From Verrucomicrobiota bacterium (GTDB lineage Bacteria; Verrucomicrobiota; Verrucomicrobiia; Limisphaerales; CAIMTB01): a DNA stretch of 42,330 bases. The first letter of the stretch is position 1, and every line of letters starts with the position of its first letter. The stretch is taken from assembly GCA_963205105.1 (NCBI GenBank), contig CAUJJW010000033.1, positions 1-42,330 on the forward strand, read 5' to 3'. The position numbers were made by a program, and so were the translations under genes. The notes below the pieces were generated by a model that worked only from the letters and a program-made list of their open reading frames with translations, ran no database searches and was not told the DNA's origin. This document shows, in pieces, positions 34,180 through 42,194 of the stretch.

Positions 34180-35763
34180 TCAAAACAGACGTCTCGAAAT
34201 CTCCACAACTATCTGTTCATCAGCATTTTCTCCATGCTGACAAACCCGCACCAAGTCACCCTCCGGACCCATCACCAACGAGTTCCCAATACAACGCCAC
34301 CCCTGCCATTCACCCTCCAGCACAGGCCCCACGTTACTGCACCCCGCGATCCATAACCGATTCTCCTGAGCCACCGGTCCGTAGTGGTCCTTCCACAGTG
34401 TCCCGTAAGGAGTCCTGACGTTGTCGTGGTCGGGCGGAACCGCCCAGGCGCAGGGCGACAGAATCAGTTCAGCCCCCATCGCGGCCAGGGTCCGAGTGAC
34501 CACCATCCCCGGCGCCAACGCATCCGCACAAATCATGAGCCCTAATCGTCCGAGGGAGGTGTCGACCACCCCAAGGCGGTCACCCGTCGCATACAGGGCC
34601 CGGGCGAACGGGATCTCATGGATCTTGCGGTGGTGAAGCAGGAGTTCGCCGTCCGGACCGAAGAGCACCGCCGCGTTGAAGATCCGTTCTCCACAGCGTT
34701 CCGCCAGGCCGGCGCAGACATGGATCCCGTGATTTGCAGCCGCTTCCGACAAACGAAGACAGGTCTCGCCGTCCGGCACTCGTCCCGCCCCGTCGCGAGC
34801 GGAGGGGTGGGTCCACCCAAAATCGAGAACCTCCGGCAGGAGCACAATCTGGGCGCCATTCTCCCTGGCTTGTCGGATGGCGGCCTCCGCACGGACCAGA
34901 TTCTCGTCAGGCCGGCCAGGTTCCACGCGGATCTGCGCCAACGCGAGGCGCACGACCCCTGCGCTTGGAACGTCGGATGACTGACCTGGAGGCGGTCCTG
35001 CGCGTTCCGTCCTGGCTGCCTCGAAGTGGACTTCCCCATCCTCCCGAGCTTCATCAAGGGGACCAATGAGCACGGTGAGCTCACCCTTCCAGGATCGGCC
35101 ACGGGTTCGCTCCAAAAGCAGCGCGGGCGTGCCCCGCAGGAATTCCTCGAACTTCTTGGTCAATTCCCGCGCCAGAACCACCGGGCGTTCCGGCATCAGC
35201 TCCGCCAGTTCGCCCAACAACCGTTCGATGCGAAAGGGCGATTCGTAGAGTGCCAGCGTGCCAGGAAGCTGCCGAAGTCGTTCCAGTTCGCGTCGACGCT
35301 GACCACTCTTGTGGGGAAGGAATCCGGCGAAGTGGAATTCCTCGGTTGGCAGTCCACTGGCCGCCAGTGCGGTGATGACGGCGCAGGCGCCCGGAACGGA
35401 TTCCACCCGAAACCCGGCGGCGACCGCGGCGGCAACAATCCGCTGGCCCGGATCACTGATCCCGGGAACACCGGCATCGGTCACCAACGCGATGGTTTCG
35501 CCGCGCCCCAATCTCGAAAGAATTTCCTCGCTGCGCCGCGCTTCGTTGAAGCGGTGGTAGCTGATCAGCGGCCGGTGCATTCCGAATCGCTGAAGGAGCA
35601 TGCCCGCCCGGCGGGTGTCCTCCGCCGCCACCACGTCGCATTCGCGAAGCGTCCGCACCGCCCGCGGGGTCATGTCCTCCAGATTGCCGATCGGCGTTGC
35701 CACCAGATAGAGCGTCGCCGGGCTCAGCGGTGGCAGGGCGGGTTTGTCTGCCTCAGGATTCAT
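34180..35763 (-). CDS. fusion of RsmI 16S rRNA methyltransferase and a nitrilase-superfamily hydrolase
   Basis: One 527-residue frame with two unrelated enzymes. Residues 1-236 are RsmI, which 2'-O-methylates C1402 of 16S rRNA: LYLVATPIGNLEDMTPRAV (18-36), VVAAEDTRRAG (44-54), TDAGVPGISDPG (95-106, SAM site), SVPGACAVITALAASGLP, FAGFLPHKSGQRR and GELTVLIGP. A ~35-residue linker follows (236-270). Residues ~271-527 are a carbon-nitrogen hydrolase with the full Glu-Lys-Cys triad: Glu311 (LLPEVLDFGW), Lys380 (LHHRKIHEIPF) and Cys412 (LGLMICADALAPG). Its substrate is unknown; amidases and omega-amidase-like enzymes are options. No stop separates the two; a GTG at 34953 could be an internal start for the hydrolase. 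The gene starts nine bases after the Fkp stop, so the two are co-transcribed. Confidence 0.88.
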   Translation of the reverse strand: MNPEADKPALPPLSPATLYLVATPIGNLEDMTPRAVRTLRECDVVAAEDTRRAGMLLQRFGMHRPLISYHRFNEARRSEEILSRLGRGETIALVTDAGVPGISDPGQRIVAAAVAAGFRVESVPGACAVITALAASGLPTEEFHFAGFLPHKSGQRRRELERLRQLPGTLALYESPFRIERLLGELAELMPERPVVLARELTKKFEEFLRGTPALLLERTRGRSWKGELTVLIGPLDEAREDGEVHFEAARTERAGPPPGQSSDVPSAGVVRLALAQIRVEPGRPDENLVRAEAAIRQARENGAQIVLLPEVLDFGWTHPSARDGAGRVPDGETCLRLSEAAANHGIHVCAGLAERCGERIFNAAVLFGPDGELLLHHRKIHEIPFARALYATGDRLGVVDTSLGRLGLMICADALAPGMVVTRTLAAMGAELILSPCAWAVPPDHDNVRTPYGTLWKDHYGPVAQENRLWIAGCSNVGPVLEGEWQGWRCIGNSLVMGPEGDLVRVCQHGENADEQIVVEISRRLF

Positions 35764-35772
35764 GGGGCTCGG

Positions 35773-38688
35773 CTAGCTGCGGGTCACTTTCAGGCCGCAC
35801 GACGAAACACTGAAATCCACAAAACGCGCCCGCCGGTTCGGCGGACGCTCCGACAGCTTCCGGCGGATCCGCACGGCGGCGTCCTCGTCGCGTGCCAGCA
35901 TCAGCAGGAAACCGCCGCCCCCTGCCCCGGGAAGCTTGGCAGCCAACAGTTCATCCCCCACGGCGGCGAGGATCGCCTGGACTTCAGGCGGGTTGGTCCC
36001 GCGGTCCAGTTTCTGCTTCAACCGCCAGGTATTGCGGATGGCGCCGGCCAGCCCCGAGTAGTCGCAACGCTCCAAGGCCAGCGATGTCGAATACGCGCTG
36101 GCCCCGATCTCACGGAGGGTGAGCAGGTGATCCGGAGAATTCAGAAAGATACCGCGCACAATCTCCTCCAGGATGCCCTTCGCCAGCCGGGTGATGCCGG
36201 TGTAGTACAACAGGATTCTGCGATTGGCATTCTCAGCTCCGAACAGGGTATCCGGCAGCCAGCGAACTCGCGGCACCTGCGTCAGTCCGGGGCCGGTTTC
36301 CACCAGCTTGAGCCCGCCAAAGATCCCGCCCGCCTGATCCTGCCAACCACCTCCCGTGGTGATCATCTGTTCCAGGGCCAGTGTGCGATGAAACAGGGCC
36401 TGACGATCCCAATCCAGGCCACAGACCTCGCTCAAGGCCCCCAGTACCGTGGCCGCCAGGATGCTGCTCGTTCCAAGCCCTGACCCCTTGGGAACCGCCG
36501 CCAGTACCGACAACTCCAGGCCTCCCCCAAACTCGCGCAGTTGCTCTTCCAACGTGGCATACCCTCCATCGAGGTGGAACCGAGGCAGAAAACCCGCCAG
36601 CGCACACGCCGCTTTCACGAGGGAAAACGCCCCCGAATGCGTTCCATAGCCATCCAGTTCCTCGTAGGTCCTCAGCCTGCTCTCCACCCCCTGGTCGATC
36701 GACCGCAGCACGATCTCAGGGCGCGGACTCAGCCGTGCGAAGACTTGCATGGGTGGCTGCCCATTCAGATCCACCGCGACATTCACCACCTGCCCCCCAT
36801 GTTCCAGACAGTACGGAGGCGTGTCCGTCCAACCGCCAGCGAGGTCAAACCGGACCGGGCTTCGGGCCCACACAATTTGATCTTCGACCACACTGGCGCG
36901 CGGGCGGACAGGGTTCAGCTGGGCCTCACGCACGATCACCTCACGCAAAAATTGAAATGCCCGGCTTTCCGCGTCGCCAGCCGAGGGGTCCTGACGATGC
37001 CGCAGCACGGCGGCTCGGAACATCGCATCATGCACACGATCCAGTGCCTCGGCCTCGGCGTCACCCGTCTCGGGCGGCAATTGCTTTCCCGAGCCGGCAA
37101 ACATGCGGGCGGTTCTGTCCAGATCGAGACGGTAGAACACACTCCACTTGCGATGCCGCAGAATGGCGTCCAGCGCGTCCTGCCGAAGCCCTGCCCGCTG
37201 TTGGTAAAGCCGGTCGAGGTTGGCCGCCGACTGCGCGTCGCGCGCGGACAATCGCTTGCCGTCCCGCCACTGTCGTTGTGCCGATTCCGAAGCCACCGGC
37301 TGCCCATGGAGCAGCCACTCCAGGAACCGCCCGTCGATAGCTTCCCGTTCAAGCACGGGAAATAGCGGCGCACGCTGAATATCGAGTTCTCCGCCACCGT
37401 CGTCGCCCAAATCCGCCAACGACAACCCCCGTCGCTCCAGCCAGCGGCGCAGGGGTCCTCCCAGGAGCGTCGTTCCCTCAACCCCGACCCCGCCCGAGAA
37501 GGTGTCGTCCATCCCGTAGAAGCGAACACACCAGTTCCGATCTCCCACCGGAATGAAGTCCAGACACGCACCCGGCTCCAGCTGAAGCCTCCACGCATTC
37601 TCGGGTATTCCCGTGAGCACATGGCTCTGGCTCAACGTCCAGGTTTCCGGGATCACGCTGTTCTCCACCCACAGGGTGTGGTTCTCCTCACGGTGCACGC
37701 CGCGATGCAGTCGCGCGTTCTGCACGAACTGGTCCGGATGCCAGCTGCCCACCGGGTTTCCCATCTGCGTCTGATCCAGCTCCCGATTCTGCAATGCCGA
37801 CACCGAGTCGATCATCTGCCGGCTGGTGCCAAAGTGATGAAACTCAGGCTCCGGCAAGCCCACGACCGCGCTGGTCAATCCGGCCAGAACCCCGTCCGCC
37901 TTTGACGGATGCGTTCCCAGGCCCAGGGCAAAGTCGGCGTAGAACTCGTACGCCAGGGCCCGCCCCCCTTCGAACAACGACGTCACGGGATTCCACCCGC
38001 AACGTTCCATCAGCACCGTGACCGCCCGCTCACTGAGAAGCCACATGCCGGTATCGACCAGGAACAGGTGCTCCGTCGCCAACGCCTTGATCTTCTCGGG
38101 CGAAGGCTTCTGCAAAAAAAAGGCCAGTTCGGTGGGCCGGCGACGCGGAACAAAAAACACCCCGAAATCACGGGCCTGTTTCGGCGTCGTCCACATGCCT
38201 AGGCCCAGCACGTCCACTTCTGGAAACTCCGGCAGCGCCGTGGCAAACCGCAGAAGCACATCCCCGCTGGCCAGCATCGCCACATACGATTCCGACGCAT
38301 GCTCCATGACCCGCCGGTAATCGGGCAGCTGAACCTCAAGCAAGGTCTGCTCCAACCGCTGCCCCCGGCCCCAGCGGAACACCGGGAACGGCATCAGCAC
38401 CTTCCCGGTCGCAGCGTAGGCCGGCAGCCGCCGACTCTGCCCACCCGCGTGGAGAATCAGCTTCCGGCTGGCCTTCAACCAGTCGGCCCAGGATGCGCCC
38501 TGCCCGGTCGCCCGCCACGCTTCAGCCAGAAGGTGCGCCGTTCCACCACCGGAGCCCAGCGGGCTGCCCAGGGGATCGTGGCCCGCGTACCAGTCGGGCA
38601 ACGGGCGCCCTTCCAAGTCGCCAAATCGCTTCGCCATCGACGGCGGAAGTGAAAGCAGGTGCTGGATCGGCAACTCCGAGGGGTCCAT
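35773..38688 (-). CDS. bifunctional fucokinase/L-fucose-1-phosphate guanylyltransferase (Fkp-like)
   Basis: A 971-residue cytoplasmic enzyme, close to the ~950 residues of Bacteroides Fkp. It would turn free L-fucose into fucose-1-phosphate (ATP) and then GDP-fucose (GTP), the donor for fucosylated surface glycans. The N-terminal half is the pyrophosphorylase: GSPLGSGGGTAHLLAEAW (residues ~41-58) and LILHAGGQSRRLPAYAATGK (~77-96), the nucleotidyltransferase loop. The C-terminal half is a GHMP kinase: motif 1 ARSPVRFDLAGGWTDTPPY (~607), motif 2 VPKGSGLGTSSILAATVLG (~729), motif 3 KLPGAGGGGFLLML (~916). I chose ATG 38688 (MDPSELPIQHLLSLPPSMAK), where family similarity begins. The frame is open to 38907, which would overlap the previous gene. 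The RsmI fusion follows after nine bases. Confidence 0.92.
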   Translation of the reverse strand: MDPSELPIQHLLSLPPSMAKRFGDLEGRPLPDWYAGHDPLGSPLGSGGGTAHLLAEAWRATGQGASWADWLKASRKLILHAGGQSRRLPAYAATGKVLMPFPVFRWGRGQRLEQTLLEVQLPDYRRVMEHASESYVAMLASGDVLLRFATALPEFPEVDVLGLGMWTTPKQARDFGVFFVPRRRPTELAFFLQKPSPEKIKALATEHLFLVDTGMWLLSERAVTVLMERCGWNPVTSLFEGGRALAYEFYADFALGLGTHPSKADGVLAGLTSAVVGLPEPEFHHFGTSRQMIDSVSALQNRELDQTQMGNPVGSWHPDQFVQNARLHRGVHREENHTLWVENSVIPETWTLSQSHVLTGIPENAWRLQLEPGACLDFIPVGDRNWCVRFYGMDDTFSGGVGVEGTTLLGGPLRRWLERRGLSLADLGDDGGGELDIQRAPLFPVLEREAIDGRFLEWLLHGQPVASESAQRQWRDGKRLSARDAQSAANLDRLYQQRAGLRQDALDAILRHRKWSVFYRLDLDRTARMFAGSGKQLPPETGDAEAEALDRVHDAMFRAAVLRHRQDPSAGDAESRAFQFLREVIVREAQLNPVRPRASVVEDQIVWARSPVRFDLAGGWTDTPPYCLEHGGQVVNVAVDLNGQPPMQVFARLSPRPEIVLRSIDQGVESRLRTYEELDGYGTHSGAFSLVKAACALAGFLPRFHLDGGYATLEEQLREFGGGLELSVLAAVPKGSGLGTSSILAATVLGALSEVCGLDWDRQALFHRTLALEQMITTGGGWQDQAGGIFGGLKLVETGPGLTQVPRVRWLPDTLFGAENANRRILLYYTGITRLAKGILEEIVRGIFLNSPDHLLTLREIGASAYSTSLALERCDYSGLAGAIRNTWRLKQKLDRGTNPPEVQAILAAVGDELLAAKLPGAGGGGFLLMLARDEDAAVRIRRKLSERPPNRRARFVDFSVSSCGLKVTRS

Positions 38689-38846
38689 GTGGCGCCAAGC
38701 CTGTGCGCCTTCGTCGGCATCTTGCAGCCAAAAACCGCGAAAGACCGGCGCAGGGTCAACCCAGGATCCGATGCTCGTTGTTCCCGGTTTCCGGGAGAAT
38801 CCCTCGGACCCCGACACCGCCGCCCCACACCTTACCCGTCTCCCGC

Positions 38847-40199
38847 CTACTCCACTCGAATCCGGAAGAATCCGCCCGTCGTCCTTTCCCAGCCCACGAA
38901 TCGCCATTCGCCGATCCCGCGTTCCGGAAACGTCAGAACACCCGCTTCTTCACGCCACGTCTTCAAGTCGATGCTCCGCTCCACCCGATAGCTGCGGCTC
39001 GGTGACACGGGGAAACGAATCCATGCCGGTTCGGCGCCCAGCCCGTGCTGGAGGATGCGAAGCACGCTCGCCGCGTTTCGCGGGTCCGTTCCTGCGATCC
39101 ATTCGTCGTGATGCGAAGCCCCATCCCCGTCGGCATCATCGGCCGCCTGACCCTCAAGATGGCCCAACCAGTACCGTTCCCAGTCGTCGGGCAGACCATC
39201 GCCATCGGCGTCAGCGTCGCCAACCAACGTCCCCTCGATCTCCAGCGATGGGGCGTCGTAGAGGAGGTTCTCCTTGGTCGCCCACCACGGGTAGGCTCCC
39301 CCCCCCCCGGCCCCGGTCCCCCCGGGCGTGCTCTGCCCCGCCGGAGAAAGTGAACTCACCATGAAGCGCAATCGGCCTTCGTTCAGCCCCTGCTGGATGT
39401 GGGTCATGATCTGCGGATCTCCCAAATCCACGGTAAACGTCACCCGAGCTCCATCCGGCACCGGCTCGCCGGCAAGGGCGTTGGTCGTGAATCCAATCGC
39501 CCACGGGGTGACGTCGTACGGGGCATTTGTCCATCCCGCATTCCGTTGGCCCACATGGTTCGCGATATCCACCATCGCCCCCTCGTGGTCGAACACCGCA
39601 GCAAAGGCATTCCGGGTTCCAATCGAGATGGTGTCACCAGCGATCGGACCCAGCGGACCAAATGCGGAATCCTCTCGGAACGTTTCGGCAGTGAACCCGC
39701 CACGGAAACCCACCCCATAGAGTTCAACCGGTCGTCCAGGATCCCCGTCCAACGTCGCCAAGGGATCGTTCGTCAGATAGGTCGTGTAGACATCGTACGT
39801 GGGATCGAAGACGAACGGTTGGGTCGGAGGCACCGGCGCCACGGAAGTCAGGGTGATCCGGACACTCCGCACGAGGTACCGGGCCGGTCCCGCCTGAGTC
39901 TCGACCGCCCCGGCCGTGTCCCACCCGACCATGAATTCCGCGTCTCGCGTGTCGAAGCGTGAATCGAACGATCCGTAGGTCGGCGCCACCGGACGCGTGC
40001 CTGGCTGAAAGTTGAAGGGATAGACCCAGCGATCCAGACTCGGTTCGGCGGGCGCCCAACGGAAGTCCCCGCCCCAAACCTGTCCACCGCCCATCGCCAG
40101 AGCCGCCATGGCGAACATCACCCTGACCTCGTGAACCAGGCTTTTTGCCTGGTGAAGCTCACGAACCGCGCGCCGCACAACTCGTCCCAAAGCAAGCAT
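38847..40199 (-). CDS. secreted protein with a TSP3-like Ca-binding stretch and an 11-G coding tract
   Basis: An exported protein of 450 residues from ATG 40199. The hydrophobic signal (VMFAMAALAMGGGQVWGG) begins only at residue 27, so ATG 40118 may be the true start. A beta-rich N-terminal domain of ~270 residues shows no recognised family. A glycine-rich linker (GGTGAGGGGAYPWW, ~residues 290-303) is encoded across a run of 11 G. A calcium-binding stretch at ~325-372 follows (DADADGDGLPDDWERYWLG, then DDADGDGASHHDEWIAGTDP). The last ~65 residues are the C-terminal module shared with three other secreted proteins here (YRVERSIDLKTW ... GFFRIRVE). A TAGAAT box lies seven bases before ATG 40199. 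It could be co-transcribed with the fucose gene downstream (158-base gap). Confidence 0.8.
   Translation of the reverse strand: MLALGRVVRRAVRELHQAKSLVHEVRVMFAMAALAMGGGQVWGGDFRWAPAEPSLDRWVYPFNFQPGTRPVAPTYGSFDSRFDTRDAEFMVGWDTAGAVETQAGPARYLVRSVRITLTSVAPVPPTQPFVFDPTYDVYTTYLTNDPLATLDGDPGRPVELYGVGFRGGFTAETFREDSAFGPLGPIAGDTISIGTRNAFAAVFDHEGAMVDIANHVGQRNAGWTNAPYDVTPWAIGFTTNALAGEPVPDGARVTFTVDLGDPQIMTHIQQGLNEGRLRFMVSSLSPAGQSTPGGTGAGGGGAYPWWATKENLLYDAPSLEIEGTLVGDADADGDGLPDDWERYWLGHLEGQAADDADGDGASHHDEWIAGTDPRNAASVLRILQHGLGAEPAWIRFPVSPSRSYRVERSIDLKTWREEAGVLTFPERGIGEWRFVGWERTTGGFFRIRVE
39298..39308 (+). repeat. C(11)/G(11) homopolymer in a coding region
   Basis: Eleven C on the plus strand, read as GGG GGG GGG GGA in the secreted-protein gene. 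Tracts of this length are prone to slipped-strand change. A one-base change would shift the frame before the Ca-binding stretch and the C-terminal module. Confidence 0.9.
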
Positions 40200-40206
40200 G
40201 GTGGGG

Positions 40207-40212
40207 ATTCTA
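40207..40212 (-). promoter_or_regulatory. candidate -10 box (TAGAAT) close to a start codon
   Basis: TAGAAT on the minus strand, seven bases before ATG 40199, preceded by GTTGTTG. Transcription would begin about at the ATG, giving a leaderless message. There is no good -35 box at the usual distance. Confidence 0.35.
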
Positions 40213-40244
40213 CAACAACAAGCTCACATCGCCCATCCCCCAGT

Positions 40245-40276
40245 TGAAACGAAAGCCGACGCAAGAAGCGTCGGCT
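40245..40276 (-). terminator. intrinsic terminator after the 217-aa PEP-CTERM gene
   Basis: A perfect 9-bp stem (AGCCGACGC / GCGTCGGCT, 40254-40276) with loop AAGAA. On the minus strand it is followed by a T-rich tail (TTCGTTTC). It lies 48 bases after the stop of the PEP-CTERM gene and separates it from the next minus-strand gene. Confidence 0.82.
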
Positions 40277-40324
40277 GGTTCCATCCAACTCGATTGAAAT
40301 GAGGCGATCGCTCCGGCCAAGGAT

Positions 40325-40978
40325 TTAGGCCCGACGACGGAGCAGGCCCAGGACCACCAAACCGACACCACCCAACACCAGCGGACCGGGTTCCGGCACC
40401 GCGCGAACGTCCAGGGTCGCCGAATCCAGGCTCAAATTGATGTCCGCGGAGTCGAACGAAATGGCGAACGCATTGGCATTGAGGGACGACAGATCCCACG
40501 TCCACTGGCTCGAAACACCAAAACCGCTTCCCGGCGCCGGCGGCGGCGGACCAAAGGAAACCCGATCCAATTCGGTCCGGCTCGTGCCAATGCTGTCGGT
40601 CCAGGCAAACAGCCGAACTGAGTCGTAGTTCAACTCGGTCCCCAAAGCCCGAACTTGAAGCACCACGTCGGCAATGGATTCGGCACCCGAGTAACGGATC
40701 TCAAACAAGCTCTTCTCAGCGCCGTTGTAGATGTTGCCTGATCCCAGGACGGATGCGCCTGGCGCCTTCTGGAACAGTGTCGCAACCGTCGAACTTCCGG
40801 CCAGGTCCCCTTTGTTACCAGGGTTGCCCAGCGCTACGGTGAAGCTCTCCCATCCGGCGAAGGCCGACCCCGGCTGTCCCCGAAACGCCGGCACTGTGAA
40901 TCCATTGGTTCCCGCAAAAACACTGACGCTTCCAACGGCGGACAGGGCTCCCACAATCAACAGGGCATTCAGTCTCAT
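40325..40978 (-). CDS. PEP-CTERM sorting-domain protein
   Basis: A 217-residue exported protein. The signal peptide is residues 1-22 (LNALLIVGALSAVGSVSVFA). A beta-rich body contains FEIRYSGAESIADVVLQVRA, and SSQWTWDLSSLNANAFAISF near 160-178. The C-terminus is a canonical PEP-CTERM signal: VPEPGPLVLGGVGLVVLGLL then RRRA. It would pass to the inner membrane and be processed by an exosortase, whose gene is not in this window. The middle has a proline-rich stretch (PPPPAPGSG). The function of the body is unknown; proteins of this kind are often found in the extracellular matrix. It is terminated by a clear hairpin. It lies 66 bases after the aminotransferase stop, so co-transcription with that gene is possible. 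Confidence 0.87.
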   Translation of the reverse strand: MRLNALLIVGALSAVGSVSVFAGTNGFTVPAFRGQPGSAFAGWESFTVALGNPGNKGDLAGSSTVATLFQKAPGASVLGSGNIYNGAEKSLFEIRYSGAESIADVVLQVRALGTELNYDSVRLFAWTDSIGTSRTELDRVSFGPPPPAPGSGFGVSSQWTWDLSSLNANAFAISFDSADINLSLDSATLDVRAVPEPGPLVLGGVGLVVLGLLRRRA

Positions 40979-41044
40979 GGCTGCATTCGAGCTTAGGGTT
41001 GCGACTCAAGGATCGCCAGTTCGATCTCTTGGATTTACGGCCGA

Positions 41045-42133
41045 TCAGAGCCCCTTCAGGGAATCATCCAGCACTCCGATCAACGCTTCGATCGTGGCGG
41101 GAGTCTCATCGCCCATGTTCGAGACCCGGAACGTCGTCCCCTTGATCTTCCCATACCCGCCGTCGATCAGGATGCCCCGGTCCTTGACCAGTTTCTGGAA
41201 CTTGGCCACGTCGATAACTCGTCCCCCTGGTTTGGCACCGTTGTTCACGCAGACCAGCGTCCGAGATTCGTAACCCGCTTCCGGGAACAAGGTGAAACCG
41301 CTCCGGCTCGCCCAGTCCCGCAGCATCTGGTTCGTCAGCTGGTGCCGGGAATAGCGGGCCTCCAAACCCTCTTCCTGGATGCCGTCCAGCTTGGCCGAAA
41401 GTGCGTAAACATGGCTCACGCTCGGCGTGCTCGGCGTCATGTTCTGTTCCGCATTCTTCTGGAACTCGATGAAGTCGAAATAGTAACCGCGATCCCCAGC
41501 CTGCGCCGACCGCGCGAGGGCCGCGGCGGAACAGGCAAACACTGCGAGCCCGGGAGGGAGTGCCAGCGCCTTCTGAACCCCCGCCAGCAGGACGTCGATT
41601 CCCAACCGGTCCATGTCCATGGGAACCGCACTGAGGGAACTGACCGTGTCGACAACGAACAGGACGTCGGGGTACTTGCGCTTGAGCGCGGCGATCGATT
41701 CAAGCGGGTTCATCACCCCGCAACTGGTCTCGTTGTGAATCAGGGTGAGCACGTCGAAGGCACCGGTGGCCAGTCGACGATCCACCTCCTCGGCCAGAAC
41801 GGGAGAGCCCCAGGGCACCTGCAACGCCTCTGCCGCCTTGCCGCATCGCTTGGAGACATCGAACCACTTGTCCGAAAACGCGCCGCACATGCAGTTCAAC
41901 ACCTTCTTCTGCACCAGATTGCGAATGGCGGCTTCCATCACTCCCCAGGCGGAAGAAGTGCTCAGATAGACCAACTGCTGGGTTCCCAGCAAGGCCTGGA
42001 GCTGCGGCTGCATCTTGCCGTACAGGTCCTTAAAACCCTGTCCGCGATGCCCAATCATGGGCCGACAGAAGGCGGCGAACGTTTCAGGACTGACTTCGAC
42101 GGGTCCGGGGATGTGCAGTTTGACGTGAGCCAT
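41045..42133 (-). CDS. class V aminotransferase (alanine/serine-glyoxylate type)
   Basis: A 362-residue PLP enzyme of the class V fold, of the alanine-glyoxylate/serine-pyruvate group. It opens KLHIPGPVEVSPETFAAFCR with the family's GPVEV start and PMIGHRGQGF. The PLP-phosphate loop region is STSSAWGVMEAAIRNLV. Asp of VVDTVSSLSAVPMDMD (~160-175) would hold the pyridine nitrogen. The Schiff-base lysine is in DVLLAGVQKALALPPGLAVF (~residue 190). The C-terminal small domain ends GTTFRVSNMGDETPATIEAL with the carboxylate-binding Arg. The substrate could be serine, alanine, aspartate or an ureido compound; sequence alone does not settle it. The ATG at 42133 lacks a Shine-Dalgarno sequence. Confidence 0.9.
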   Translation of the reverse strand: MAHVKLHIPGPVEVSPETFAAFCRPMIGHRGQGFKDLYGKMQPQLQALLGTQQLVYLSTSSAWGVMEAAIRNLVQKKVLNCMCGAFSDKWFDVSKRCGKAAEALQVPWGSPVLAEEVDRRLATGAFDVLTLIHNETSCGVMNPLESIAALKRKYPDVLFVVDTVSSLSAVPMDMDRLGIDVLLAGVQKALALPPGLAVFACSAAALARSAQAGDRGYYFDFIEFQKNAEQNMTPSTPSVSHVYALSAKLDGIQEEGLEARYSRHQLTNQMLRDWASRSGFTLFPEAGYESRTLVCVNNGAKPGGRVIDVAKFQKLVKDRGILIDGGYGKIKGTTFRVSNMGDETPATIEALIGVLDDSLKGL

Positions 42134-42194
42134 AAACGATCAACGGACGACGATCCTCCCCGTAAAGCGATCCGTACCGCAAGGGAAACGACGG

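Noticed and set aside
38689..38907. longer N-terminus of the fucokinase/pyrophosphorylase
   Set aside because: It would overlap the end of the preceding secreted-protein gene and has no similarity to Fkp, whose N-terminus corresponds to MDPSELPIQHLLSLPP.
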